64,000 nt of DNA from contig JABXHN010000002.1 of assembly GCA_013373635.1 (NCBI GenBank), forward strand, positions 1 to 64,000. Direction: 5' to 3'. Origin of the DNA: Flavobacteriaceae bacterium (GTDB lineage: Bacteria > Bacteroidota > Bacteroidia > Flavobacteriales > Flavobacteriaceae). Position 1 is the first letter of the stretch; every line of letters starts with the position of its first letter. Under the pieces are notes generated by a model that made no database searches, was not told the DNA's origin, and saw only the letters and a program-made list of their open reading frames with translations. The position numbers and the translations under genes are program-made. Positions 17,375 through 26,195 of this stretch are shown here, one piece after another.

Positions 17375-17402
17375 CCACATCATTTTCGAAAAATGAATTA
17401 TA

Positions 17403-17966
17403 ATGAGCAAAGATCAAAATACAACTGAAAAAGACCAGGTTCAAGAAGCTGATGTTCAACAACAGCAAGAAGAATCAAAGGCTGATAAAAAGTCTAAGAA
17501 AAAAGAAAAAAAGGATCCTATAAAAGAGCTTCAAGATGAATTAGGAGCTGAAAAGGACAAGTTTCTTAGATTGTTCGCTGAGTTTGAAAACTACAAGAAA
17601 CGAACTTCTAAAGAACGAGTTGAACTTTTTAAAACTGCAGGTCAAGAAATTATTACTGCTTTACTGCCAGTCATCGATGATTTCGATAGAGCAATTAAAG
17701 AGATCAGTAAAACAGAGAAAGACAACGAACTTTTTAAGGGAGTTAATTTGATTAATGACAAATTGATCTCTGTATTAAAGGTGCAAGGACTTGAAGGAAT
17801 TGAAGTAGCTCAGGGAAGTGATTTCGACGCAGATATCCACGATGCTATTACTCAGATTCCAGCACCTACAGAAGATCTTAAGGGAAAAATAATCGATGTT
17901 GTTGAAAAAGGATATACCCTAGGAGACAAGATTATAAGACATCCTAAAGTAGTTGTTGGAAAATAA
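17403..17966 (+). CDS. grpE: Nucleotide exchange factor GrpE
   Basis: Exchanges nucleotide on DnaK. Residues 1-45 are a charged Gln/Glu/Lys-rich tail, about 46-90 a long coiled-coil helix (LRLFAEFENYKKRTSKER), then the beta domain ending VEKGYTLGDKIIRHPKVVVGK, the conserved GrpE C-terminus. Its 187 residues are normal. It is followed nine bases later by dnaJ. Confidence 0.96.
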   Translation: MSKDQNTTEKDQVQEADVQQQQEESKADKKSKKKEKKDPIKELQDELGAEKDKFLRLFAEFENYKKRTSKERVELFKTAGQEIITALLPVIDDFDRAIKEISKTEKDNELFKGVNLINDKLISVLKVQGLEGIEVAQGSDFDADIHDAITQIPAPTEDLKGKIIDVVEKGYTLGDKIIRHPKVVVGK

Positions 17967-17969
17967 TAG

Positions 17970-19094
<1,125 letters not shown>

Positions 19095-19120
19095 GGCAAG
19101 ACTTATTTATGCGATTAACA

Positions 19121-19150
19121 AACCCAGTACTTAGTGCTGGGTTTTGTTTT
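19121..19150 (+). terminator. Terminator after dnaJ
   Basis: Stem AACCCAGTAC / GTGCTGGGTT with a TTA loop and a T-rich tail, ending the grpE-dnaJ operon. Confidence 0.8.
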
Positions 19151-19212
19151 TTAATGAAATACCTAGTGATTTAGGTAGAATTCCGTAAATTAGAATAATA
19201 AATAATCTAGCA

Positions 19213-20064
19213 TTGGAAAAGCTCAAGAATTTCTTATCAAGTATTAAACAGATTTGGGACTTTAATGTCATCGATGGTGAGACTGTAAAGATTTCCATCG
19301 GAACACTATTAAGTCTAGTTTTGGTGATTTTAGCCATCAATATAGTGCTCAAAATTATTAGAAAATTACTCGATAAACGATTAGACGAATCAGATCGATT
19401 TAAATTTGTAAGTGTTTATTCCTTTTTAAGATATTTGTTTTATCTACTTGCAGTAGTTACCGTTCTTCACACTTCTGGAATTGATTTAACGGTCTTTTTA
19501 ACTGCTTCTGCTGCCTTGTTCGTCGGAATTGGTTTTGCCTTGCAATACTTGTTTCAAGATATAATTTCTGGGGTTTTAATCATTACTGATCAATCGCTTC
19601 ATGTGGGTGATGTTATAGAGTTAGAAGGAAAAATTGGAAAGGTTACAGAAATTAATCTCAGAACCACTAGAGCGGTAACTAGAGATGATAAGGTCATTGT
19701 AATTCCAAATCACAAGTTTTTAATTGAGAGTATTTACAATCACACTCAAAATAGAAGAAGCACCATTGAGAAAGTATCGGTAGGAGTAGCTTACGGGTCC
19801 GATACTGAATTGGTACAACAAATACTTATCGATATAGCTTCCAATCAAAAGGGAGTCTTAAAATCTCCTAAGCCTTTTGTGCTCTTTGAAGATTTTGGTG
19901 ACTCAGCATTGAATTTTTCAGTAATATACACTACTGCTGATAGTTTTGGAGACAATAAAATAAAAAGTGATATTCGATTTAAAATCGACAAAGCATTTAG
20001 AGAAAAAGACATTAATATTCCATTCCCACAAAGAACGGTTCACCTAGTAAACCCCACTAAATAA
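19213..20064 (+). CDS. MscS-family mechanosensitive channel
   Basis: A 283-residue small-conductance mechanosensitive channel. It has about three hydrophobic helices: about 30-52, about 75-95, and the pore helix with GIGFALQYLFQDIISG (about 118-133), then the beta domain (VGDVIELEGKIGKVTEINLRTT) and a C-terminal alpha/beta part. The start is a TTG (MEKLKNFLSS); no in-frame ATG lies nearby. It is two bases upstream of the response regulator, suggesting co-transcription. Confidence 0.92.
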   Translation: MEKLKNFLSSIKQIWDFNVIDGETVKISIGTLLSLVLVILAINIVLKIIRKLLDKRLDESDRFKFVSVYSFLRYLFYLLAVVTVLHTSGIDLTVFLTASAALFVGIGFALQYLFQDIISGVLIITDQSLHVGDVIELEGKIGKVTEINLRTTRAVTRDDKVIVIPNHKFLIESIYNHTQNRRSTIEKVSVGVAYGSDTELVQQILIDIASNQKGVLKSPKPFVLFEDFGDSALNFSVIYTTADSFGDNKIKSDIRFKIDKAFREKDINIPFPQRTVHLVNPTK

Positions 20065-20066
20065 TT

Positions 20067-21236
20067 ATGCCTAATATTCTGGTAATTGAAGATGAAGACG
20101 CGATTAGAAGAGTTTTAGTCAAAATTCTTAAGCAAGAAGTTGATCAGGTTCACATCGAAGAAGCGAATAATGGAAGAACTGGTTTAAAACAATTTGAATC
20201 TATGCTTTTTGATCTGGTGCTCTGTGATATTAAAATGCCAGATGTAGATGGAGTCGAAGTATTACAAAGGGCTAAAGAGATCAATTCTGATGTGCCTTTT
20301 ATTATGATCTCTGGTCATGGGGATTTAGAAACTGCAGTGGAAACAATGAGATTAGGGGCCTTTGATTATATCTCTAAACCACCTGATTTAAATCGTCTAT
20401 TGACCTCGGTTAAAAATGCACTCGATAAAAACCTCCTTCAACAAGAGAACAAACAACTCAAGAAAAAGATTGCCAAAGCTTTTGAAATGGTTGGTAATAG
20501 TCCAGCTATTGAAAAGATTAAGTCTATGATTGAGAAAGTTGCTCCATCAGAGGCGAGAGTCCTCATAACAGGTCCCAATGGTACTGGTAAAGAATTAGTC
20601 GCTCATTGGTTACATCAAAAAAGCAATCGTTCAAAGTTACCTTTTGTAGAAGTTAATTGCGCTGCTATTCCTACAGAACTCATCGAAAGTGAACTCTTTG
20701 GTCACGTCAAAGGATCGTTTACCTCTGCCCATAAGGATCGTGCTGGAAAGTTTGAAACGGCCCATGGAGGTACTTTGTTCCTAGATGAAATCGGAGATAT
20801 GAGTCTTTCAGCTCAAGCTAAAGTACTTCGCGCATTACAAGAAAACAAAATAAGTAGAGTAGGCTCTGACAAAGACATCAAAGTGGATGTTCGCGTCGTT
20901 GCAGCAACTAATAAGAATCTCAAAAATGAAATCGCTGATGGAAAGTTTAGAGAAGATCTCTATCATCGATTAGCTGTAATTTTAATTGATGTACCTAGTT
21001 TAGATAATCGAAAAGAGGATATTCCACTCTTAGTTTCTCACTTTAGTCAACTTATCTGTAGTCAAGAAGGGAAACCTCCTAAAGAATTTAGTGATGAAGC
21101 GCTAGAGCTTTTAAAAACCTATTCTTGGACTGGTAATATTCGAGAACTCAGAAATGTGGTGGAACGACTCTTAATATTAGGAGGGGATACCATCGAAATA
21201 GAAGACGTTGAACTTTTTGCAAATAAAAACGAATAA
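20067..21236 (+). CDS. NtrC-like response regulator lacking GAFTGA and an HTH domain
   Basis: A 389-residue protein with a receiver domain (1-120; phospho-acceptor Asp in LCDIKMPD, about 53) and an AAA+ sigma-54-activator ATPase (about 135-365; Walker A GPNGTGKE, Walker [12 protein letters not shown]). Loop 1 reads GSFTSA in place of the sigma-54-contacting GAFTGA (about 215-220). The protein stops about 20 residues after the AAA+ lid, so no Fis-type DNA-binding helix is present. I recall similar sequences elsewhere in Bacteroidota. Whether it acts on sigma-54 is doubtful. Confidence 0.88.
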   Translation: MPNILVIEDEDAIRRVLVKILKQEVDQVHIEEANNGRTGLKQFESMLFDLVLCDIKMPDVDGVEVLQRAKEINSDVPFIMISGHGDLETAVETMRLGAFDYISKPPDLNRLLTSVKNALDKNLLQQENKQLKKKIAKAFEMVGNSPAIEKIKSMIEKVAPSEARVLITGPNGTGKELVAHWLHQKSNRSKLPFVEVNCAAIPTELIESELFGHVKGSFTSAHKDRAGKFETAHGGTLFLDEIGDMSLSAQAKVLRALQENKISRVGSDKDIKVDVRVVAATNKNLKNEIADGKFREDLYHRLAVILIDVPSLDNRKEDIPLLVSHFSQLICSQEGKPPKEFSDEALELLKTYSWTGNIRELRNVVERLLILGGDTIEIEDVELFANKNE

Positions 21237-22610
21237 ATGAAACACCTACTAGCACTCTTTTTAGCTATAAGTCTATGCAGCTACGGACAACAAGACGACC
21301 AAAAAATAAAAGAAATCTTTGATACTGCGATGACTCAGAGTAGTTCCTATGATTGGTTAAATCACCTTTCAAATCAAATAGGAGGAAGACTCTCGGGTTC
21401 CGTTCAAGCTGAAGAGGCGGTTCAATACACTTATAAAGAATTGAAAAAGCTCGATATCGATCGCGCTTATTTAGAGCCTGTGATGGTTCCGAAATGGGTA
21501 AGGGGAACTCCAGAGTTTGCTTATGTGGAGACCTCTCCTGGAAACACCTTTAATGTTCCCATCTGTGCACTTGGTGGATCAATATCTACTCCTGCTTTGG
21601 GTTTAAAAGCACCCATTGTAGAGGTTATAGGAATCGAAGGTCTTGAAAAAGTAGGAAGAGCAAACATTGAGGGAAAAATTGTATTCTTTAATGAACCAAT
21701 GGATCAAACCTATGTTCAAACTCTACAAGCCTATGGTAAAGCTGGAAAACAACGAGTAAATGGGGCAGCAGAAGCTGCTAAATATGGAGCTGTGGGTGTT
21801 ATTGTGCGTTCATTGAGTACGCGATTGGATGATTATCCTCATACAGGATCTTTACATTACAGTCAGGATCCTTCAGTTCCTAGAATACCCGCCGCTGCGA
21901 TTTCAACTAATGGTGCTGAACTTCTGAGTAAAACACTAGAGCTCAACCCCAATCTAAAGTTCTTCTTTAAACAGAGCTGTAGAACCATGGCTGATGTTCA
22001 ATCTTACAATGTAGTTGCTGAAATTAAAGGAAGTGAGTTTCCTGATGAAATAATAGTCGTTGGTGGTCATTTGGATTCTTGGGATCTCGGAGACGGATCT
22101 CATGATGATGGAGCTGGTTGTGTTCAGAGTATGGGAGTTATTGAGCTGTTTAACAAAATTGGATATCAACCCAAAAGAACCATCAGAGCCGTTATGTTTA
22201 TGAATGAAGAAAATGGACTTAGAGGTGGTACTCAGTATGCTGAAAACGCTAAAAAGAATAAAGAAAATCACATTTTTGGTTTAGAGAGTGACCTTGGAGG
22301 CTTTACGCCAAGAGGATTTACTTTTGGAGCTTCTGACAAGCAATTTGCAAAAATTGAAACTTGGAAACCACTATTTGAGCCCTATTTAGTCAATACCTTC
22401 TTTAGAGGAGGAGGAGGTGCTGATATAGGTCCCTTAAAAAATGTAGATTCTTCTGTTGTCTTATCAGGCTTAAGACCTGATCCGCAGCGTTATTTTGATC
22501 ATCACCACGCTGCAAATGATACTTTTGAGCACGTCAACAAAAGGGAATTGCATTTGGGATTAGGAGCCATGGCATCACTAATTTATCTAGTGGATCAATA
22601 CGGATTTTAA
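21237..22610 (+). CDS. Secreted M28 family metallopeptidase
   Basis: A 457-residue di-zinc peptidase resembling carboxypeptidase Q/aminopeptidase. The N-terminus MKHLLALFLAISLCSYGQ is a signal peptide. A PA insert domain runs about 110-230, then the catalytic domain with GGHLDSWDLGDGSHDDGAG (zinc His and Asp) and NEENGLRGG (catalytic Glu pair). A late DHHHAANDT supplies the final His. It begins directly after the stop codon of the preceding gene and likely cleaves peptides in the periplasm or outside the cell. Confidence 0.9.
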   Translation: MKHLLALFLAISLCSYGQQDDQKIKEIFDTAMTQSSSYDWLNHLSNQIGGRLSGSVQAEEAVQYTYKELKKLDIDRAYLEPVMVPKWVRGTPEFAYVETSPGNTFNVPICALGGSISTPALGLKAPIVEVIGIEGLEKVGRANIEGKIVFFNEPMDQTYVQTLQAYGKAGKQRVNGAAEAAKYGAVGVIVRSLSTRLDDYPHTGSLHYSQDPSVPRIPAAAISTNGAELLSKTLELNPNLKFFFKQSCRTMADVQSYNVVAEIKGSEFPDEIIVVGGHLDSWDLGDGSHDDGAGCVQSMGVIELFNKIGYQPKRTIRAVMFMNEENGLRGGTQYAENAKKNKENHIFGLESDLGGFTPRGFTFGASDKQFAKIETWKPLFEPYLVNTFFRGGGGADIGPLKNVDSSVVLSGLRPDPQRYFDHHHAANDTFEHVNKRELHLGLGAMASLIYLVDQYGF

Positions 22611-22641
22611 TTGGCCTATCGCTTCTTATTTAATATCTTTG
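22611..22641 (+). promoter_or_regulatory. Promoter of the cyclophilin-FKBP gene
   Basis: A -33 TTG (22611-22613), 20-base spacer and -7 TATCTTTG (22634-22641) match the Bacteroidota consensus. The start codon lies 23 bases downstream. Confidence 0.65.
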
Positions 22642-22664
22642 CAGCTCATTAAAAAATTAGAGTC

Positions 22665-23597
22665 ATGCAAGACGGTATTTACGCAAAATTCAATACTACA
22701 AAAGGAACAATCCTTATTCAATTAACAGCTGATAAGACACCTGGAACAGTTGGTAACTTTGTCGCTTTGGCAGAGGGTAATTTAGAAAACACTGCTAAAC
22801 CACAAGGGCAACCCTATTACGATGGTTTATCATTTCACAGAGTGATTCCAGATTTTATGATTCAAGGAGGATGTCCTTTAGGAACTGGTACTGGAGATCC
22901 AGGATATAAGTTTGACGATGAGTTTCACGTGGATTTAAAACACGATGGACCTGGAGTATTGTCGATGGCCAATGCAGGTCCAGGAACAAATGGTTCTCAG
23001 TTTTTCATCACTCATGTGGCTACTCCATGGTTGGATAATAAACACACTGTTTTTGGAACTGTAGTAGAAGGTCAGGATATTGTTGATGCTATTGCTCAAG
23101 GAGATAAAATCGATTCTTTAGAAATAGTAAGAGTTGGTGAAGAAGCTCAAAACTGGAATGCAATTGAAGCTTTTAGAACCTTTGAAGGAGCTAGAGCAAA
23201 ACGTATTGCTGAACAAAAAGAAGCTCAAGAAAAAGAATTAGAAGAATTAGCAGCTGGTTTTCAAAAGACAGATTCTGGATTGCGTTATCAAATCATTCAA
23301 AAAGGTGAGGGAGCTCAAGCCCAAGCTGGTCAACAAGTGAGTGTTCACTATGAAGGTTCTCTTGCAAATGGACAGGTATTTGATTCTTCTTATAAAAGAA
23401 ATCAACCAATTGATTTTCAAGTAGGAGTTGGACAAGTAATTCCTGGATGGGATGAAGGAATTCAATTGCTTCACATTGGAGATAAAGCTCGTTTTGTAAT
23501 TCCATCGGATTTAGGTTATGGTGCAGCAGGTGCAGGTGGTGTGATTCCTCCAAATGCAACTTTGATATTCGATGTAGAATTGGTAGACGCTAAATAA
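22665..23597 (+). CDS. Peptidyl-prolyl isomerase, cyclophilin-FKBP fusion
   Basis: A 310-residue protein joining two unrelated isomerase folds. Residues 1-165 are a cyclophilin ([13 protein letters not shown] and [12 protein letters not shown]). A charged helix rich in Glu, Lys and Ala (about 170-200) links it to an FKBP domain (about 205-310: [53 protein letters not shown]). Key catalytic residues of both appear present. Such dual-family immunophilins have been described in some flavobacteria, spirochaetes and protists. No signal peptide, so probably cytoplasmic. Confidence 0.93.
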   Translation: MQDGIYAKFNTTKGTILIQLTADKTPGTVGNFVALAEGNLENTAKPQGQPYYDGLSFHRVIPDFMIQGGCPLGTGTGDPGYKFDDEFHVDLKHDGPGVLSMANAGPGTNGSQFFITHVATPWLDNKHTVFGTVVEGQDIVDAIAQGDKIDSLEIVRVGEEAQNWNAIEAFRTFEGARAKRIAEQKEAQEKELEELAAGFQKTDSGLRYQIIQKGEGAQAQAGQQVSVHYEGSLANGQVFDSSYKRNQPIDFQVGVGQVIPGWDEGIQLLHIGDKARFVIPSDLGYGAAGAGGVIPPNATLIFDVELVDAK

Positions 23598-23621
23598 TAC
23601 GATTCAAATTCTTTGCTATAG

Positions 23622-23648
23622 AGCCCATCTGATGATGGGCTTTTTTTA
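23622..23648 (+). terminator. Terminator after the cyclophilin-FKBP gene
   Basis: Perfect stem AGCCCATC / GATGGGCT with a TGAT loop and T-run. Confidence 0.85.
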
Positions 23649-23673
23649 TTTATCTTTAGTAAAAATAAGAATC

Positions 23674-24204
23674 ATGACAACAGTAGATAAAGAAGTATAT
23701 CCAATAGGTTTATTTGAATCGCCTGTAATGATCTCAAAATCTCAAATAGAAGATTGGATTGATGAGATTGCTCAATATCCAGCATTATTGAGAAACTCAA
23801 TTGAGTCATTAACTGAAAGTGATTTAGAATCTTCTTATCGAGAAGGAACCTGGACTATAAGACAACTTGTACATCATATTGCTGATAGTCATACGCATGC
23901 CTATATTCGATTTAAATGGGCTAAGGCTCATCCAGGATGTGTAATTAAGGCATACGACGAAATGGCCTGGAGTGATTTTAAAGACGCTAAGGAGGCTCCG
24001 ATTGAACTTTCCTTGGATTATATCGATATGCTTTACAAACGATGGGTATACTTTTTAAAAACCTTGACTGAGGAAGACTATCAAATTTTTTACATACATC
24101 CTCAAGGAAATCAACAAAAGAGCCTGTTTTTTACTCTAGGACAATATGTTTGGCATGGAAATCACCATTTAGCTCAAATCGAGCAGTGGAAAAAATCCAG
24201 ATAA
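23674..24204 (+). CDS. DinB/YfiT-like putative metal-dependent hydrolase or thiol transferase
   Basis: From the ATG at 23674, 176 residues. It has the DinB four-helix layout with three metal-type His: VHHIADSH (about 64-71) and WHGNHHLAQI (about 160-169). YREGTWTIRQLVHHIADSH closely resembles YfiT/BstA proteins, which act as bacillithiol S-transferases in some Firmicutes; the function here is unproven. The longer reading from 23632 begins inside the terminator stem and is rejected. Confidence 0.82.
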   Translation: MTTVDKEVYPIGLFESPVMISKSQIEDWIDEIAQYPALLRNSIESLTESDLESSYREGTWTIRQLVHHIADSHTHAYIRFKWAKAHPGCVIKAYDEMAWSDFKDAKEAPIELSLDYIDMLYKRWVYFLKTLTEEDYQIFYIHPQGNQQKSLFFTLGQYVWHGNHHLAQIEQWKKSR

Positions 24205-24214
24205 GAACTACCGC

Positions 24215-24769
24215 TTACTTCCATTTAATATTACAACCGATACTCGGTTTTTGATCTGGGTCGATGGCTTTGTTTTCAATCAGAGCATCAAAGGCATTTG
24301 AAAGATCAATTCCAGTACACTCTTTTCCATTTCCGGGTCTTGAATCATCCATCTGTCCTCTGTAGACAAGTGATAATTTGGAATTGTATAAAAAGAAATC
24401 AGGAGTGCATTCCGCCCTATAGGCTTTGGCAACAGATTGATCTTCATCATAGAGGTATGGAAAAGGGTAATTGAGTTCCTTAGCTCTTTGTTTCATAAGC
24501 TCGGGACTGTCTTGGGGGTAATTCACTACATCATTTGAAGAAATGGCTATAAATTGAATTCCCTTTTCTTGATACCTATTGGCAAGCTGAACCAAACGTT
24601 CATTGATGTGAAGTACAAATGGACAGTGATTGCAAATAAAAACGATAAGGCTACCCTTAGAACCTTTTAATTCCTCTAAGCTTAGAATCTTGTCGCTAAT
24701 GGTATCGATTAATTTAAAATCAACTGCCTTGGATCCCAAGGTGATCATTCGACTAGGGGTTGCTGCCAT
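24215..24769 (-). CDS. Thioredoxin/AhpC-TSA-like redoxin
   Basis: A 184-residue thioredoxin-fold protein without signal peptide. The active-site segment is FICNHCPFV (Cys pair CNHC, about 46-49), followed by LVQLANRYQEKGIQFIAISSND and CTPDFFLYNSK with a third Cys. This matches the redoxin group common in Bacteroidota and cyanobacteria, whose substrate is not known. It has its own -7 element TATCTTTG at 24786-24793. Confidence 0.87.
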   Translation of the reverse strand: MAATPSRMITLGSKAVDFKLIDTISDKILSLEELKGSKGSLIVFICNHCPFVLHINERLVQLANRYQEKGIQFIAISSNDVVNYPQDSPELMKQRAKELNYPFPYLYDEDQSVAKAYRAECTPDFFLYNSKLSLVYRGQMDDSRPGNGKECTGIDLSNAFDALIENKAIDPDQKPSIGCNIKWK

Positions 24770-24785
24770 ATTAATTTTGTTTTAA

Positions 24786-24793
24786 CAAAGATA
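24786..24793 (-). promoter_or_regulatory. -7 promoter element of the redoxin gene
   Basis: TATCTTTG on the minus strand, 16 bases before the ATG; no clear -33 TTG. Confidence 0.5.
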
Positions 24794-24797
24794 TCAA

Positions 24798-25841
24798 TTA
24801 GATCACTTTTACCAGAAGTTTCGAAAGTGAATAATGAAGAACAATTCCAACTAGTACAACTTTGAAGGGAATAATACACCAAGCTATACACGCAATTACT
24901 GCCATGTATAAAACATAACCTAAAGCGGCATATGCAAAGCGAAAAGTACTGACAAATTCAATATCAAAACGCTTTGGATTGGAAAGCCTCCAAATTAATA
25001 CAATTGGAAAATTGAGTATATACAATAGAATTCTAGCGAACTTACTCATAAAAGATACTTTCTTAGCTTCTATGGGATATGAAGTTTTAGAAATTTGATA
25101 AGAAGCAATAATTTGATTATTGACATCAGGTTCTAAAAAATCAACCCTTTTATAGTGTAAATATTCAAATACTTCTGAGTAATTTTCTTGGTCATCAATA
25201 TGAGTAGTTAGTTTGATGAGCTCTTTTTTTACAGCTTTTTTAAGCAGACATAAATGTTCTGATTCATCCTGTTCTTTAATGAGTTGTTGCACCGATATTG
25301 GGGAACCAATTTTAATGGCAACACTGTCTGGAAATTGTTCTAAATGTTTGTAATTGAATCCTATAGGAAGTATTTGGACATCTAAATCAGGATTCAGTTT
25401 TAAAGCTCTACTGAGAATGTGATAAAAACCATTTTTTAGGATTCGCACTTTTCTATCAATTCCATGGGTTCCTTCTGGAAATAACATGAGATTTTTAGAA
25501 TGGAGGAGAAGCTCTGCGCACTGATCAAATATTTCTTCGTTTTTTTGAAGTAAATCTCTACCATCTCGAATTCTGTAGATGGGCATCATTTGAATGGTTC
25601 TTAAAAACCAATTTGCGATGGGGTTTTTAAATACATCAGACCGAGCTAAATAATAAGGGTTAAGCTTACAAAGTGATCCAATTAATATGGGATCAATAAG
25701 CCCGTTTTGATGATTGGGTAAAATCAGTAAAGGCTTGTCTTTTGGGATGTTCTCTAATCCTGAAATTTTGATTTTCTTGTAGTAGGACTTGAGACCAAAT
25801 CCTATCAAAAACCTTAAAACTTCATTTATAAGCCTTTTCAT
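24798..25841 (-). CDS. PlsC-type glycerolipid acyltransferase
   Basis: A 347-residue membrane-associated acyltransferase. The catalytic block PNHQNGLIDPILIG (about 41-54) is the NHxxxxxD variant common in this subfamily, LFPEGTHG (about 119-126) is the glycerol-phosphate-binding motif, and two hydrophobic helices lie near the C-terminus (about 275-340). It probably acylates glycerol-phosphate or lysophospholipid. Its ATG overlaps the stop of csaA by one base. Confidence 0.87.
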   Translation of the reverse strand: MKRLINEVLRFLIGFGLKSYYKKIKISGLENIPKDKPLLILPNHQNGLIDPILIGSLCKLNPYYLARSDVFKNPIANWFLRTIQMMPIYRIRDGRDLLQKNEEIFDQCAELLLHSKNLMLFPEGTHGIDRKVRILKNGFYHILSRALKLNPDLDVQILPIGFNYKHLEQFPDSVAIKIGSPISVQQLIKEQDESEHLCLLKKAVKKELIKLTTHIDDQENYSEVFEYLHYKRVDFLEPDVNNQIIASYQISKTSYPIEAKKVSFMSKFARILLYILNFPIVLIWRLSNPKRFDIEFVSTFRFAYAALGYVLYMAVIACIAWCIIPFKVVLVGIVLHYSLSKLLVKVI

Positions 25842-26185
25842 TAGCTAATTCTTAATCCATTTTCAACATCGTGATTGGGCTGTAACAATGAAACTTCAGT
25901 GCCATTGACAGTCCCCAAAATCAAACATTCACTCATAAAGTTAGCAATTTGTTTTGGAGGAAAGTTAACTACAGCTACAACTTTTTTACCAATGAGTTCC
26001 TCAACATTATAGAGTTTAGTAATTTGAGCAGAAGTTTTTTTAATTCCGATTTCAGCTCCAAAGTCAATTGACAACTGATATGCTGGCTTATGGGCTTTTT
26101 CAAAAGGGCTGGCACTTATGACAGTACCAACCCTCATGTCTATCTTATTAAAGTCTTCCCAGCTGATGGGGGCTTTTTGTGTCAT
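25841..26185 (-). CDS. csaA: CsaA-type tRNA-binding protein
   Basis: A 114-residue OB-fold protein homologous to the C-terminal tRNA-binding domain of some aminoacyl-tRNA synthetases. DFNKIDMRVGTVISA (about 11-25) and the ending SECLILG...VSLLQPN are typical of CsaA, described in Bacillus as chaperone-like. It is coupled to the downstream acyltransferase by a TAATG junction. Confidence 0.92.
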   Translation of the reverse strand: MTQKAPISWEDFNKIDMRVGTVISASPFEKAHKPAYQLSIDFGAEIGIKKTSAQITKLYNVEELIGKKVVAVVNFPPKQIANFMSECLILGTVNGTEVSLLQPNHDVENGLRIS

Positions 26186-26195
26186 TTAATGCGGT

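Noticed and set aside
17285-17402. CIRCE or other heat-shock operator before grpE
   Set aside because: No TTAGCACTC-type inverted repeat is present; only a -7 element was found.
24798-25841. Acyltransferase catalytic motif appears to be Hx5D rather than Hx4D
   Set aside because: This spacing (NHQNxxxD) is usual in this subfamily, so it is not an anomaly.
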